Source of the DNA: Bradyrhizobium cosmicum | Lineage (GTDB): Bacteria; Pseudomonadota; Alphaproteobacteria; Rhizobiales; Xanthobacteraceae | Assembly: GCF_007290395.2 (NCBI RefSeq) | Contig: NZ_CP041656.2 | Span: forward strand, 3,100,001-3,164,000 | DNA length: 64,000 nucleotides | Direction of reading: 5' to 3' | Shown here: positions 50,854 through 61,349 of the stretch, piece by piece | Layout of the letters: every line of letters begins with the position of its first letter | Position numbering within the stretch: the stretch's first letter is position 1 | The notes under the pieces: generated by a model | What the model was told of the DNA's origin: nothing | The model's database searches: none | What the model saw: only the letters and a program-made list of their open reading frames with translations | Translations under genes and position numbers: made by a program

Positions 50854-51594
50854 TCAGCCGCGCGGCGGCGGGGGCGGCGGTGGGCCGAAGCCGGGAGGCG
50901 GTGGCGGTGCGCGACGGTCCGGTCCATCCTTTGGTCCATCCTTGGGTCCGGGCGGGCGCGGGCCGCGTAGCTCGGTCATCTGCTCCGGGGACGCGCCGAT
51001 GGCGCGCACGCCGACGACCTTGCCAAGCGCGGTATCGAGAATGTCGCCGCGCGCGGAGACGGTTTGACCCTGGCGCAGCTGGTCTTGCAGGCGCTCGGCC
51101 TCCGGCGGCGGCAGGCGCAGCGTGGTCCCGTCGTCGAGCAGTGCACCGTTCACTTCACCGCGCTTGCCGTGCAACAGCGCCGCGATCCTGCCGCTGACGA
51201 CCTGATCATCATTGTTCGCACGCCGGTCCGGCGGGCCGTTGTCAACGACGCTCTTGCCGGTCGCGATGTTGGTGATCGAGGCTGCGTCGAGCAGCGGCAT
51301 GGCGCGGGCGCGCAATCCCCGGATCGAGACGTTGTCGCCGGGGCGGATCGCAAACACGATCTGGGCGGTGAGATGCGGGGGCAGCTTCACCTCGGTGCCG
51401 TCGGTGAGAATGACGCCGTCGACGTCGCCGCGCGGCGTCAGCGTGTATTGCCGGACGGTTCCGCGGGTCTCCGGAAGCTGCGAGGAATCCCACATCGGAT
51501 CCCTTGACTGCGAGTAAGCGGCCGCACCGCCGCCGATCGCCGTGGTGGCGAGCAGCACGCAGAACAGCGCGCGCATGCGTGTCATCTTCTTCAT
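50854..51594 (-). CDS. OB-repeat protein 1 (secreted, 246 aa)
   Basis: A 246-residue precursor. Signal peptide MKKMTRMRALFCVLLATTAI to about residue 28, then two repeats of the same OB-like unit (GDVDGVILTDGTEVKLPPHL ... RPGDNVSIRGLRA and GEVNGALLDDGTTLRLPPPE ... RQGQTVSARGDI). The C-terminal 35 residues are Pro/Gly/Asp-rich (PKDGPKDGPDRRAPPPPPGF). The protein should be periplasmic. The Met at 51594 has AAAGGATTCG upstream. It is the first gene after a sigma-54 promoter and beside the NtrC-type regulator gene. Confidence 0.8.
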   Translation of the reverse strand: MKKMTRMRALFCVLLATTAIGGGAAAYSQSRDPMWDSSQLPETRGTVRQYTLTPRGDVDGVILTDGTEVKLPPHLTAQIVFAIRPGDNVSIRGLRARAMPLLDAASITNIATGKSVVDNGPPDRRANNDDQVVSGRIAALLHGKRGEVNGALLDDGTTLRLPPPEAERLQDQLRQGQTVSARGDILDTALGKVVGVRAIGASPEQMTELRGPRPPGPKDGPKDGPDRRAPPPPPGFGPPPPPPPRG

Positions 51595-51643
51595 GGAACG
51601 AATCCTTTCAATTTCGCGACGTCGGTCGCTTGCGGTAACTTCA

Positions 51644-51658
51644 GCAAGCGACATGCCA
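51644..51658 (-). promoter_or_regulatory. sigma-54 (-24/-12) promoter
   Basis: On the minus strand TGGCATGTCGCTTGC matches TGGCAC-N5-TTGC with GG and GC at the correct 10-bp spacing and one mismatch in the -24 box. Transcription would start near 51632 and read the OB-repeat gene 38 nt further. A pair of inverted copies of CCTTTCAAtTTCGC-like sequence (51604-51617 and 51662-51678) flanks it and may be activator sites. Confidence 0.8.
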
Positions 51659-51705
51659 GCGGCGAAATCATTGAAAGGAAAGAGAAAATCCGGGAGGTGG
51701 AGATG

Positions 51706-53051
<1,346 letters not shown>

Positions 53052-53067
<16 letters not shown>

Positions 53068-54506
53068 GGCACTTCAATCTCGAAAATCGCCCCGCCGACG
53101 TCCCGGAGCAGGCGAACATTGCCATGATGATGCCGTGCGATTTCGCGAACGATGGCAAGTCCGAGGCCAGTGCCGTCGGCGCGTCCCGTGACGAACGGTT
53201 CGAACAGGCGCTCCCGCACCTCGTCGGCAATGCCGGGGCCGGTGTCTGCCACCCGCAGCAGCAGGCTGCCGTCCCGCCGGCCTGCGTCCACGGCGATCGT
53301 CCCGCCGGCCGGGGTGTTCTGGATGGCGTTGATGATCAAATTGTCGAGCGCACGCTGCATCTGGGACGGATCCAGTTGCGGTAACGGCGAGGATGCGGGC
53401 CCGGTTCCCGCAGTCAAGGTTATGCCCCGGGCCGCGGCGAGGTCGCGATGGCTTTCCACCGTTCGCGCCAGGAAAGTCTCGAGATCGACCTCCGCCATCC
53501 TGGGCTCGCGGGCCTGCGTCATCTCCAGGAGGTCGCGCAACAGGGTGTCGAGCCGGTCAACCTGCTGGAGAATGGCGTTCAGCGCCGCTTCGCTACGCGA
53601 GCCGTCTGCAACGGCCAGCGCGTTCTCCGCCTTAAGCCGCATTGCGGCGATGGGGTTGCGGATTTCGTGGGCGAGGCCGGCCGACATACGGCCAAGCGCT
53701 GCGAGCCGCTCGGCGGCAGCGGCACGCCGGCGCTCCACGGACAGGCGCTCGCCAGTGCTGTTGAGCGCATCGACCAGCCGGTCGAGCTCGGGCGCTCCTG
53801 TCCGCGCCAGCTTCGGCAGATCGATCGTGCCCTCGCGGCGCTCGTCCAGGGCGGTTTCGATCTGACTGATCTTGCCCGACCAGACATAAAGCATGCGTGC
53901 AAGCCACGCGGCCGAACCGAAAATGGTCAGAGCGAGCAGAATGAGGCCCGACAGCAACTGATTGTAGGCGGGACCTTCCGACGTGATGGCGCGGGTCATG
54001 GTCCACCCGGTGACCCCCGTCAGCGGGCCTCGCAAGGGGCAGGCATGCACGATCAGCACCTGAGAGCGGCCGTATTGCCTGATCGATGCCGTGCGTCCCG
54101 ACCGCAGCGCCTCGGCATTGACATCGCGGATGGTGCTGAGCTCGGCCGAGGGAAGGTCGGTTTTCGGTCCGGTGCCTTCATAGGTCGGGAATGCGTAGGC
54201 GAGGGAGCCCTGATCGGCCTGCCAGACGCCGCCTTCGACGCCGGGGGCGCCTGCAAGCGCAGTCCGGGTGACGGTTGTCAGTTGCTGCTTCAATTGATCG
54301 TCGATCGGTTCGCCGGTCCAACCCACCACGAAGAACTGATAGCGGTCGGCAAGGTCGCGGCAGGCGCGTGCCACCAGCTCTTCGGACCGGGCCAGCCGGG
54401 CGTTCGCCGTCTGCTGGAAGGATTCAAACAGCAGATAGCCGGTGGCGGCACCGGATACGACCAGCATGATCCAGAGGGCCAGCAATCGAGTGCGGAGTGA
54501 ACGCAT
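53052..54506 (-). CDS. membrane sensor histidine kinase of the sigma-54 system
   Basis: A 484-residue kinase. First helix at residues 8-28, periplasmic sensor of ~145 residues with one Cys (VHACPLRG), second helix at 186-208, HAMP-like linker, then His280 in GLAHEIRNPIAAMRLKAEN and the ATPase blocks DNLIINAIQNTPAGG, DTGPGIADEVRERLFEPF and GTGLGLAIVREIARHHHG. The ATG at 54506 is chosen over a GTG five codons upstream. Kinase and regulator genes overlap. The signal detected in the periplasm is unknown. Confidence 0.93.
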
Positions 54507-54539
54507 GCACCTAGAACTCACGGTTTCGGATCAGGTGCC

Positions 54540-54980
54540 TCAAAACCTCACCGCCAGCAGCACCGCGCCGGCACCGATCATGGCGATCCCGATCCAGCCC
54601 TGCGCCGTCGGCCGCTCGCCGAGAAAGGCGAAGGCGAAGAGAGCGACCAGGACGACACTGAGCTTGTCGATCGGCGCCACCAGCGTGGCGGGACCGAGCT
54701 TCAGGGCGCGAAAATAGCACAGCCAGGACGCGCCCGTCGCAAGCCCCGACAGCACCAGGAACAGCCAGGTCTTCGACGGGACCGCCGAGGGTGTCGCGAA
54801 CTGGCCGGTGAAGAACAGCAGCACCGCGAAGGCGAGCAGCACCACGATGGTGCGGATGAAGGTGGCCAGATCCGGATTGATGTTCTCGACGCCGACCTTG
54901 GCGAAGATCGCGGTCAGCGCCGCAAAGCAGGCCGAGAGCAGCGCCCAGCTCTGCCAGGCGGAGAATAGGGCGGGTTTCAT
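54540..54980 (-). CDS. half-size EamA-domain membrane protein
   Basis: A 146-residue protein with about five helices forming one EamA domain (WALLSACFAALTAIFAKVG, SWLCYFRALKLGPATLVAP, then the C-terminal IGIAMIGAGAVLLAV). The full DMT proteins have two domains; such single-domain proteins act as homo- or heterodimers, as in the EmrE-like or 4-TMS relatives. Start at 54980 just upstream of a palindromic repeat. It lies 33 nt after the kinase start on the same strand, probably a separate transcript. Substrate unknown. Confidence 0.88.
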   Translation of the reverse strand: MKPALFSAWQSWALLSACFAALTAIFAKVGVENINPDLATFIRTIVVLLAFAVLLFFTGQFATPSAVPSKTWLFLVLSGLATGASWLCYFRALKLGPATLVAPIDKLSVVLVALFAFAFLGERPTAQGWIGIAMIGAGAVLLAVRF

Positions 54981-55017
54981 AGATGTGTTGCTTTCGTCTG
55001 GTCGCTCGCACTCCGCC

Positions 55018-55165
55018 GTCGTCCCGGACAAGCTAAGCGCAGATCCGGGACCCATAATGCGGAAGCTATCTTGGGGCACATACGTCGTCGTTCTTCGCCA
55101 AACACCATCCTGTGGTTATGGATCCCGGATCGGCGCGCCGCTTCGCGGCGCTTGTCCGGGACGAC
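55018..55165. repeat. palindromic dispersed element (16-bp terminal inverted repeats)
   Basis: GTCGTCCCGGACAAGC (55018-55033) and GCTTGTCCGGGACGAC (55150-55165) are a perfect 16-bp inverted repeat. Inside them lies a second, imperfect pair around GATCCGGGACCCATAA and TTATGGATCCCGGATC. I recall this kind of CCGGACAAG...CTTGTCCGG block as a common intergenic element of Bradyrhizobium and Rhodopseudomonas. It sits in the gap between the EamA gene and the PAS kinase end, with no coding capacity. Confidence 0.75.
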
Positions 55166-55186
55166 AGCGGTGCGCGTGACTTACAC

Positions 55187-57664
55187 TCACCTTGCCACTG
55201 ACAGTTTTTCGCTGATCGCCTTGCGCAGGATGCGCGACAGCGACTCCACCGAATAAGGCTTCTGGATCAGCTCGAAGCCGCGATGGGCGTTTTCGGCGAG
55301 CACGTTGCTGTAGCCGGAGGTGAGCACGACCGGGAGACCCGGATAGCGCTCGCGGATGATGCCAGCGAGCTCGACGCCGTTCATGCCGGGCATGATGACG
55401 TCGGAGAAAACGAGGTCGACGGCAAATTCATTCTCGCCGAGGATGGCAAGCGCGGCGTTGGCATTGGCAACGCGGCGGACGACATAGCCGAGATCTTCCA
55501 ATAGTTCGGTCGAGAACTGGCCGACATCGTCATTGTCCTCGACCACCAGCACGCGATAGCCGCGCCCCGTCGTGGCGGCCTCGCTGATCAGCGCCGCGGC
55601 TTCCTTCTCGGCGGCAGGGCTCTGCGCCTGCGGCAGGTAGATGGTGAAGGTCGCGCCCTTGCCCTGCGTGCTCGTCACCGCGATGTCGCCCTCGGACTGC
55701 TTTGCGAAACCGAACGCCTGGCTGAGGCCGAGGCCGGTGCCTTTGCCGACTTCCTTGGTGGTGAAGAACGGCTCGAAGATGGCGTCGATATTTTCAGGCG
55801 CGATGCCGCTGCCGGTATCCGCAACGGAGATCGCGACATAGTCGCCGCCGCGCGCCGACTGTGCGCGAAGCCCCGGTATGCCAGCGACCTTGCGCACGGC
55901 GATGGTGAGGCAGCCTTCGCCGTCCATGGCGTCGCGGGCGTTGATGGCGAGGTTGATCAGTGCGGTCTCGAATTGCGCGATGTCGGCGACGGTGAAGCAA
56001 TCGGCATCGTCGATCTCGACGACGATCTCGATGCGGCCGCCGACCAGGGGACGGACCAGCTGCGCCACGCCCTCGACCTGGGCGCCGACGTTGAAGATCT
56101 GCGGCTTCAGAGGCTGCCGGCGTGCGAAAGCCAGTAGCTGCGCGGTCAGCTTGGAGGCGCGTTCGACGGTGTCGGAGATGGCATCGACATAGCGGCGGCG
56201 GCGCTCCTCCGGCAGCTCGCGCCGGCGCAGGAAGTCGGTCGCCGAACGGATGATGGTGAGGAGGTTGTTGAAATCGTGTGCGACGCCGCCGGTGAGCTGG
56301 CCGATCGCCTCCATCTTCTGCGACTGGCGCAGCGCTTCCTCGCCGCGGCGGCGCTCGGTGATGTCGACGGCCTCGGGCACGGCGCCGGTGATGTTGCCGT
56401 GGCGGTCGAGCACCGGGCGCATGCCGAACTCGAAATCGCGCTCGCCGACGGGAAGGCGCAGCCGCATCTCCATCCGCACCGCTTCGCCTTTCAGCACGGT
56501 GTCGAAGGCCCCGCGCACGGTTGCGCTCATGCCTGGCGTCCCGGTGAACCAGGGCGTGTCCCAGAACGGCTTGCCGATCACGTCGGCAGAGCTGGCCTTG
56601 ATGCCGTCGAGCGCGGTCTTGTTGGCGTAGAGCAATTCGCCCTTGAGATTGACCAGGCCCTGATACTGGTTGCTGGTACCCAGGATCGCGCGCAGCCGTG
56701 CCTCGTTGGATTCGAGCTCGGCGGTGCGTTCGGCAATGCGCTCCTCCAGCGTCTCGTTGAGCCGGCGCAGCTCGATCTCGGCCTGCTTGGCGACGGTGAT
56801 GTCGTGGGCGACGCCGATGAAGCCGATATGCTTGCCGGTCGGGTCCCAGCGCGGCTGCGATTCCGAGCGCAGCCAGCGCCACTCGCCATGGGCGTCCTTG
56901 TAGCGCGCTTCCAGCACGAACGGTTTCAGCGAGGCTTCGCCCTGGACGGACTGCTGCAGCACATGCGGCAGATCGTCGGGATGCAGCACCTTGCGCCAGT
57001 CGAAGGCGATGGCCTCGTCGTAGGGCAGGCCGACGAAGTCGACATAGGCCCGGTTGGCGAAGGAGCGCGTGCGGTCGAGTTTTGTCACCCAGATCGGCAC
57101 CGGCGCGCTGTCGGCGATCAGCCGGAAGCGCTCCTCGCTCTCGCGCAGCGTTTCGCGCACCAGCATCTGGTCGGTGATATCGATATGGGCGCCGACGAGT
57201 CGGATGGCGCGCCGGTCGCCGCCACGCTCGATCTTGGCGACGACGCGGATCCAGCGGGTCTCGCCGTCGCTCGGGCGGATGATGCGGTATTCGGCTGTGT
57301 AATCCTCGCTGATCCCGGCCAGCGCGTCGAGGAAATGCTTGACCGTCGCGTCGCGGTCATCGGGGTGAATGCGGTTGACCCAGTTCTCGTGGGACTCGTC
57401 GGCGGCCTCCGGAGGCAGCCCATGGAGCATCAGATATTCGGGCGAGCGGCGGTTCTTGAAGCCCTCGCGGAAGTCGACCTCGAGCCCGCCGACCTTGCCG
57501 ATACGCTGGATCCGCGCCAGCTCCGCCTCACGCTCCTGGAGCGCGCGATAGGCGTCGTCGCGCTGGCGCGCGATGTCGTCGAGGTGTTGGCGCAGCCTTT
57601 CGGCGGCGGTGGTGTCGGGCGAAGAATCGTTCAAGGCGTCGGCCGTTGTGATGCGGGTGCGCAC
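55187..57664 (-). CDS. PAS hybrid histidine kinase with receiver domain
   Basis: An 825-residue cytoplasmic protein: N-terminal coiled-coil, three PAS domains (about 60-175 with ENWVNRIHPDDRD, 180-305 with FDWRKVLHPDDLPHVLQQ, and ~325-450 with FWDTPWFTGTPGM), kinase core with phospho-His in [14 protein letters not shown], ATPase blocks NLAINARDAMDGEG and [18 protein letters not shown], and a C-terminal receiver (LVVEDNDDVGQFSTELLEDL and DLVFSDVIMPGMNGVELAG). GTG start. Its kinase and receiver blocks are closely related to those of the partial protein at the right edge. No regulator gene adjoins it; the receiver is covalently attached. Divergent from the metallopeptidase gene over a region with two palindromes. 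Confidence 0.92.
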   Translation of the reverse strand: MRTRITTADALNDSSPDTTAAERLRQHLDDIARQRDDAYRALQEREAELARIQRIGKVGGLEVDFREGFKNRRSPEYLMLHGLPPEAADESHENWVNRIHPDDRDATVKHFLDALAGISEDYTAEYRIIRPSDGETRWIRVVAKIERGGDRRAIRLVGAHIDITDQMLVRETLRESEERFRLIADSAPVPIWVTKLDRTRSFANRAYVDFVGLPYDEAIAFDWRKVLHPDDLPHVLQQSVQGEASLKPFVLEARYKDAHGEWRWLRSESQPRWDPTGKHIGFIGVAHDITVAKQAEIELRRLNETLEERIAERTAELESNEARLRAILGTSNQYQGLVNLKGELLYANKTALDGIKASSADVIGKPFWDTPWFTGTPGMSATVRGAFDTVLKGEAVRMEMRLRLPVGERDFEFGMRPVLDRHGNITGAVPEAVDITERRRGEEALRQSQKMEAIGQLTGGVAHDFNNLLTIIRSATDFLRRRELPEERRRRYVDAISDTVERASKLTAQLLAFARRQPLKPQIFNVGAQVEGVAQLVRPLVGGRIEIVVEIDDADCFTVADIAQFETALINLAINARDAMDGEGCLTIAVRKVAGIPGLRAQSARGGDYVAISVADTGSGIAPENIDAIFEPFFTTKEVGKGTGLGLSQAFGFAKQSEGDIAVTSTQGKGATFTIYLPQAQSPAAEKEAAALISEAATTGRGYRVLVVEDNDDVGQFSTELLEDLGYVVRRVANANAALAILGENEFAVDLVFSDVIMPGMNGVELAGIIRERYPGLPVVLTSGYSNVLAENAHRGFELIQKPYSVESLSRILRKAISEKLSVAR

Positions 57665-57794
57665 GTGCCGGACCGATATTCACACAGACGCAGCGTGATA
57701 GCCATTGCTCAAAGGGGAATGAATTGTCGGAAAAGGTCCGCAGCCAGTCTGAACGCGGTAAAGTCCGATCAGCCAACGCCGGGTCTGGATATTT

Positions 57795-57828
57795 GTTCCA
57801 AACATTGGAACGATGCGTCCGCGGACGC
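57795..57828. promoter_or_regulatory. two adjacent palindromes between divergent genes
   Basis: GTTCCAA-aca-TTGGAAC (57795-57811), a perfect 7+7 inverted repeat, is followed 3 nt later by the perfect 14-bp palindrome GCGTCCGCGGACGC (57815-57828). They lie midway between the PAS kinase start (57664) and the metallopeptidase start (57888), a likely binding site for an unidentified regulator. Confidence 0.55.
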
Positions 57829-57887
57829 GTCTTTGCGAGGCGTCACAACTCCTATTGATAAAACTCTGTTTCCGAAGAGGCTAAACC

Positions 57888-59006
57888 TTGAAGCTCTTTG
57901 TCTGCCAGTCCTGCGGCAACGTCCTCTATTTCGAGAACCGCGCCTGCGAACGCTGCGGCCACCGTGTCGCCTTCCTGCCGGAGCGGGAGACGATGTCGGC
58001 GCTCGAGCCCGACGGGGAGGGCTGGGCCACGCTTGCCGACAAGGGCCGGGGGCGGATGCTGTGCCGGAACGCGGAGTATGATTCCTGCAACTGGTTGACC
58101 GACGCGGACGACAGCACCGGCTATTGCCGCGCCTGCCGCCACAACGGCATCGTGCCTGACCTCTCCGACCCCGCGCAGCTCGCCGGCTGGCGCGAGCTGG
58201 AGGTGGCCAAGCACCGCCTGTTCTACTCCCTGATCCGCTGGAAGCTGCCGCTCCGGACCCGGCAGGAGGACGCCGAGCACGGCCTCATCTTCAACTTCCT
58301 CGCCGACGATCCAAACAGCGGTCAAAAAATCCTGACCGGGCATGACAACGGCCTGATCACGATCGCGCTCACCGAGACGGACGCCATTGAGCGCGAGCGG
58401 CGCCGGCTGGAGATGGGGGAGCCGTACCGGACGCTGCTCGGGCATTTCCGCCACGAGGTCGGACATTATTTCTGGGACGTGCTGGTGCGCGACGGCGGCA
58501 AGCTGGACGACTGTCGTGCCGTGTTCGGCGACGATTCGCTCGATTACGGCCAGGCCTTGCAACGCCATTATGCCGAAGGCGCGCCGGCGGACTGGCAGCA
58601 GAACTACGTCTCGGCCTATGCCACGACCCACCCCTGGGAAGACTTCGCCGAAACCTGGGCGCACTACCTCCACATCGTCGATACCTTGGAGATGGCCTCG
58701 GAGTTCGGCATGGAGGTTCGCCCCAAGGTCGACCGCGACGGGGAGTTGACGGCGCGCATTCGTTTCAATCCCTACGAAGCCAGGGACGTCGAGGCGCTCG
58801 TCAACGCATGGCTGCCCTTCACCTTCGCCATGAACAGCGTCAACCGCGCCATGGGTATGCGCGATCTTTATCCCTTCATCCTGTCGCCGGCCGTCGTCGC
58901 CAAACTGGGCTTCATCCATGGCCTGGTCCGGGACGTGGCCAAGGGCACGCCCAAGGATGCGTCCAAGGCCGCGTCAACGGACCTGCCCAAGCCCGGGAAG
59001 CCGTAA
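57888..59006 (+). CDS. zinc-ribbon metallopeptidase (peptidase_Mx type)
   Basis: A 372-residue protein. Two pairs of cysteines at the N-terminus (CQSCG, CERCG, residues 6-24) form a zinc ribbon, with more Cys at 59-84. FRHEVGHYFWDVLV holds HExxH (H189, E190, H193), and the downstream ETWAHYLHIVDTLEMA supplies further ligands. This is the putative zinc-binding metallopeptidase family (Peptidase_Mx) common in rhizobia. Substrate unknown. The C-terminus is a short charged tail. Separate transcript with divergent palindromes upstream. Confidence 0.88.
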   Translation: MKLFVCQSCGNVLYFENRACERCGHRVAFLPERETMSALEPDGEGWATLADKGRGRMLCRNAEYDSCNWLTDADDSTGYCRACRHNGIVPDLSDPAQLAGWRELEVAKHRLFYSLIRWKLPLRTRQEDAEHGLIFNFLADDPNSGQKILTGHDNGLITIALTETDAIERERRRLEMGEPYRTLLGHFRHEVGHYFWDVLVRDGGKLDDCRAVFGDDSLDYGQALQRHYAEGAPADWQQNYVSAYATTHPWEDFAETWAHYLHIVDTLEMASEFGMEVRPKVDRDGELTARIRFNPYEARDVEALVNAWLPFTFAMNSVNRAMGMRDLYPFILSPAVVAKLGFIHGLVRDVAKGTPKDASKAASTDLPKPGKP

Positions 59007-59179
59007 GCCGCCCAAGGGCTTGCCGGGCAGGCTTCGGTCTTGCGCTGGTACGCCAGAGGGGCCGGATTTAGACCGTTGCCTCCGGCCTATTTTGATGTAC
59101 CACGGGGGGCACACGGCCCGTCCGAACGGCCCCAACGGCCAGGGAAGGGTCCCGCCCAAGGTCGAGATTCAAGAAAAGC

Positions 59180-61195
59180 ATGTTCAAGAAGATCCTGATC
59201 GCCAATCGCGGCGAAATCGCCTGCCGGGTCATCAAGACCGCGCGCCGCATGGGAATTCAGACGGTTGCGGTCTATTCCGAGGCCGACCGCGATGCGCTCC
59301 ATGTCGAGATGGCCGATGAGGCCGTGCTGATCGGGCCGCCCGCCGCGGCCGAGAGCTATCTGGTGATCGAGAAGATCGTCGAGGCCTGCCGCAAGACGGG
59401 CGCCGAGGCGGTGCATCCCGGCTACGGCTTCCTGTCCGAGCGCGAGGCATTTCCGCGCGCCCTTGAAGCGGCCGGCATCGTCTTCATCGGACCGAACCCG
59501 GGTGCGATCGCCGCGATGGGCGACAAGATCGAATCCAAGAAGGCCGCCGCCAAGGCCAAGGTCTCGACCGTGCCGGGCTATCTCGGCGTCATCGAGGACG
59601 ACAAGCACGCGGTCAAGATCGCCGAAGAGATCGGCTATCCCGTCATGATCAAGGCCTCCGCCGGCGGTGGCGGCAAGGGCATGCGCATCGCGCATTCGAC
59701 AGCCGAGGTCGCCGAGGGGTTCAATCTCGCCAAGGCGGAAGCGAAAGCCTCGTTCGGCGACGACCGCGTCTTCGTCGAAAAGTTCATCGTCGATCCCCGC
59801 CACATCGAGATCCAGGTGCTGGGCGACAAGCACGGCAACGTGATCTATCTCGGCGAACGCGAATGCTCGATCCAGCGCCGCAACCAGAAGGTCATCGAAG
59901 AGGCGCCGTCGCCGCTGCTCGATGAGGCCACCCGCCGCAAGATGGGTGAGCAAGCGGTCGCATTGGCCAAGGCCGTGAACTACGACTCTGCCGGCACCGT
60001 CGAGTTCGTCGCGGGGCAGGACAAGAGCTTCTACTTCCTGGAGATGAACACGCGCCTCCAGGTCGAGCATCCCGTCACCGAGCTCGTCACCGGCGTCGAT
60101 CTCGTCGAGCAGATGATCCGCGTTGCCGCCGGCGAGAAGCTCGCGATCGCGCAGAAGGACGTCTCGCTGAAGGGCTGGGCCGTGGAATCGCGCCTCTACG
60201 CCGAGGATCCCTTCCGCAACTTCCTGCCCTCGATCGGGCGCTTGGTGAAATACCGCCCGCCGGCGGAAGTCAGCAAGGACGGCATCACCGTCCGCAACGA
60301 CACCGGCGTGCAGGAGGGCGGCGAGATCTCGATCCACTACGATCCGATGATCGCCAAGCTCGTCACCCATGCGCCGTCGCGCGCCGCGGCGATCGAAGCG
60401 CAGGCGACCGCGCTGGACTCGTTCTATGTCGACGGCATCAGGCACAATATCCCGTTCCTGTCCGCGCTGATGCATCATCCGCGCTGGCGCGAGGGCAATC
60501 TGTCGACCGGCTTCATCGCCGAGGAGTTTCCCAAAGGCTTTGCCGTCCGCGTGCCGGAAGGCGAGGTCGCACGTCGGATCGCTGCGGTCGGCGCCGCCAT
60601 CGATCACGTGCTCGGCGAGCGCAAGCGGCAGATCTCGGGACAGATGGGCGGCCGCGTCGTGCAGCGCGAGCGGCGCCGAGCGGTCTGGCTCGACCGACAG
60701 GAGATCTTGCTCGAGGTCGCCCGTGAGGGCGAGGCGATCGCGATCCGCTTCGTTGACCATGATGGCAAAACCGGCAATGCACATCTGTTGCAGTCCGCGT
60801 GGAAGCCGGGCGATCCGGTCTGGCAGGGCACCATCGACGGTCACGTCGTCGCGGTGCAGACACGCCCGATCGCCAATGGCATTCGCCTCGCGCATCAGGG
60901 CGTCGAGGTTCCGGTCTATGTCTGGACCGAAGCGGAAGCCGCGTCGGCCCGGCTGATGCCGGTGACGACGGCCTCCGACACCGGCAAGAAGCTGCTGTGC
61001 CCGATGCCCGGGCTCATCGTCTCGATCGCGGTGACCGAGGGGCAGGAGGTCAAGGCCGGCGAGACGCTCGCGGTGGTCGAGGCCATGAAGATGCAGAACG
61101 TGCTCCGCGCCGAGCAGGACGGCACCGTGAAGAAAATCCACGCCAGCGCGGGCGCGACGCTCGCGGTGGACGCGCTGATTTTGGAGTTTGCGTAG
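59180..61195 (+). CDS. pccA: propionyl-CoA carboxylase alpha (biotin carboxylase) subunit
   Basis: A 671-residue acyl-CoA carboxylase alpha chain. Biotin carboxylase domain: ILIANRGEIACRVIKTARRM, ATP-grasp loop KASAGGGGKGMRI, FLEMNTRLQVEHPVTELVTG. A C-terminal biotin carrier has the biotinyl Lys637 in EAMKMQN. The middle linker (residues ~450-600) is that of propionyl/methylcrotonyl-type enzymes; PccA is favoured over the 3-methylcrotonyl type by general likeness. It makes methylmalonyl-CoA from propionyl-CoA, with the beta subunit encoded elsewhere. Followed by a 31-bp inverted-repeat element. Confidence 0.93.
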   Translation: MFKKILIANRGEIACRVIKTARRMGIQTVAVYSEADRDALHVEMADEAVLIGPPAAAESYLVIEKIVEACRKTGAEAVHPGYGFLSEREAFPRALEAAGIVFIGPNPGAIAAMGDKIESKKAAAKAKVSTVPGYLGVIEDDKHAVKIAEEIGYPVMIKASAGGGGKGMRIAHSTAEVAEGFNLAKAEAKASFGDDRVFVEKFIVDPRHIEIQVLGDKHGNVIYLGERECSIQRRNQKVIEEAPSPLLDEATRRKMGEQAVALAKAVNYDSAGTVEFVAGQDKSFYFLEMNTRLQVEHPVTELVTGVDLVEQMIRVAAGEKLAIAQKDVSLKGWAVESRLYAEDPFRNFLPSIGRLVKYRPPAEVSKDGITVRNDTGVQEGGEISIHYDPMIAKLVTHAPSRAAAIEAQATALDSFYVDGIRHNIPFLSALMHHPRWREGNLSTGFIAEEFPKGFAVRVPEGEVARRIAAVGAAIDHVLGERKRQISGQMGGRVVQRERRRAVWLDRQEILLEVAREGEAIAIRFVDHDGKTGNAHLLQSAWKPGDPVWQGTIDGHVVAVQTRPIANGIRLAHQGVEVPVYVWTEAEAASARLMPVTTASDTGKKLLCPMPGLIVSIAVTEGQEVKAGETLAVVEAMKMQNVLRAEQDGTVKKIHASAGATLAVDALILEFA

Positions 61196-61229
61196 AGGGT
61201 GAGTGGGGCCCTTATCGGCCCGCCAATCT

Positions 61230-61309
61230 CGTCATTGCGAGCGCAGCGAAGCAATCCAGACTGCCTCGGCGGAAAGATTCTGGATTGCTTCGCTGCGCTC
61301 GCAATGACG
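61230..61309. repeat. 31-bp perfect inverted repeat element
   Basis: Positions 61230-61260 and 61279-61309 are perfect 31-bp inverted copies (starting CGTCATTGCGAGCGCAGCGA) around an 18-nt centre. The motif with the CATTGCGAGC...GCTCGCAATGACG ends is a frequent palindromic intergenic element in Rhizobiales. Placed 35 nt after the carboxylase stop it can also act as a transcription terminator or mRNA stabiliser. Confidence 0.85.
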
Positions 61310-61349
61310 GAGTATGTTGTGGGGGCGTCGCGTCAGCCGAGACAGCACC

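Noticed and set aside
55018..55165. Insertion sequence
   Set aside because: No transposase frame and no target duplication seen; called a palindromic repeat instead.
59087..61141. 684-codon frame opposite the carboxylase gene
   Set aside because: Antisense shadow; rich in Leu/Gly/Asp/Arg without motifs.
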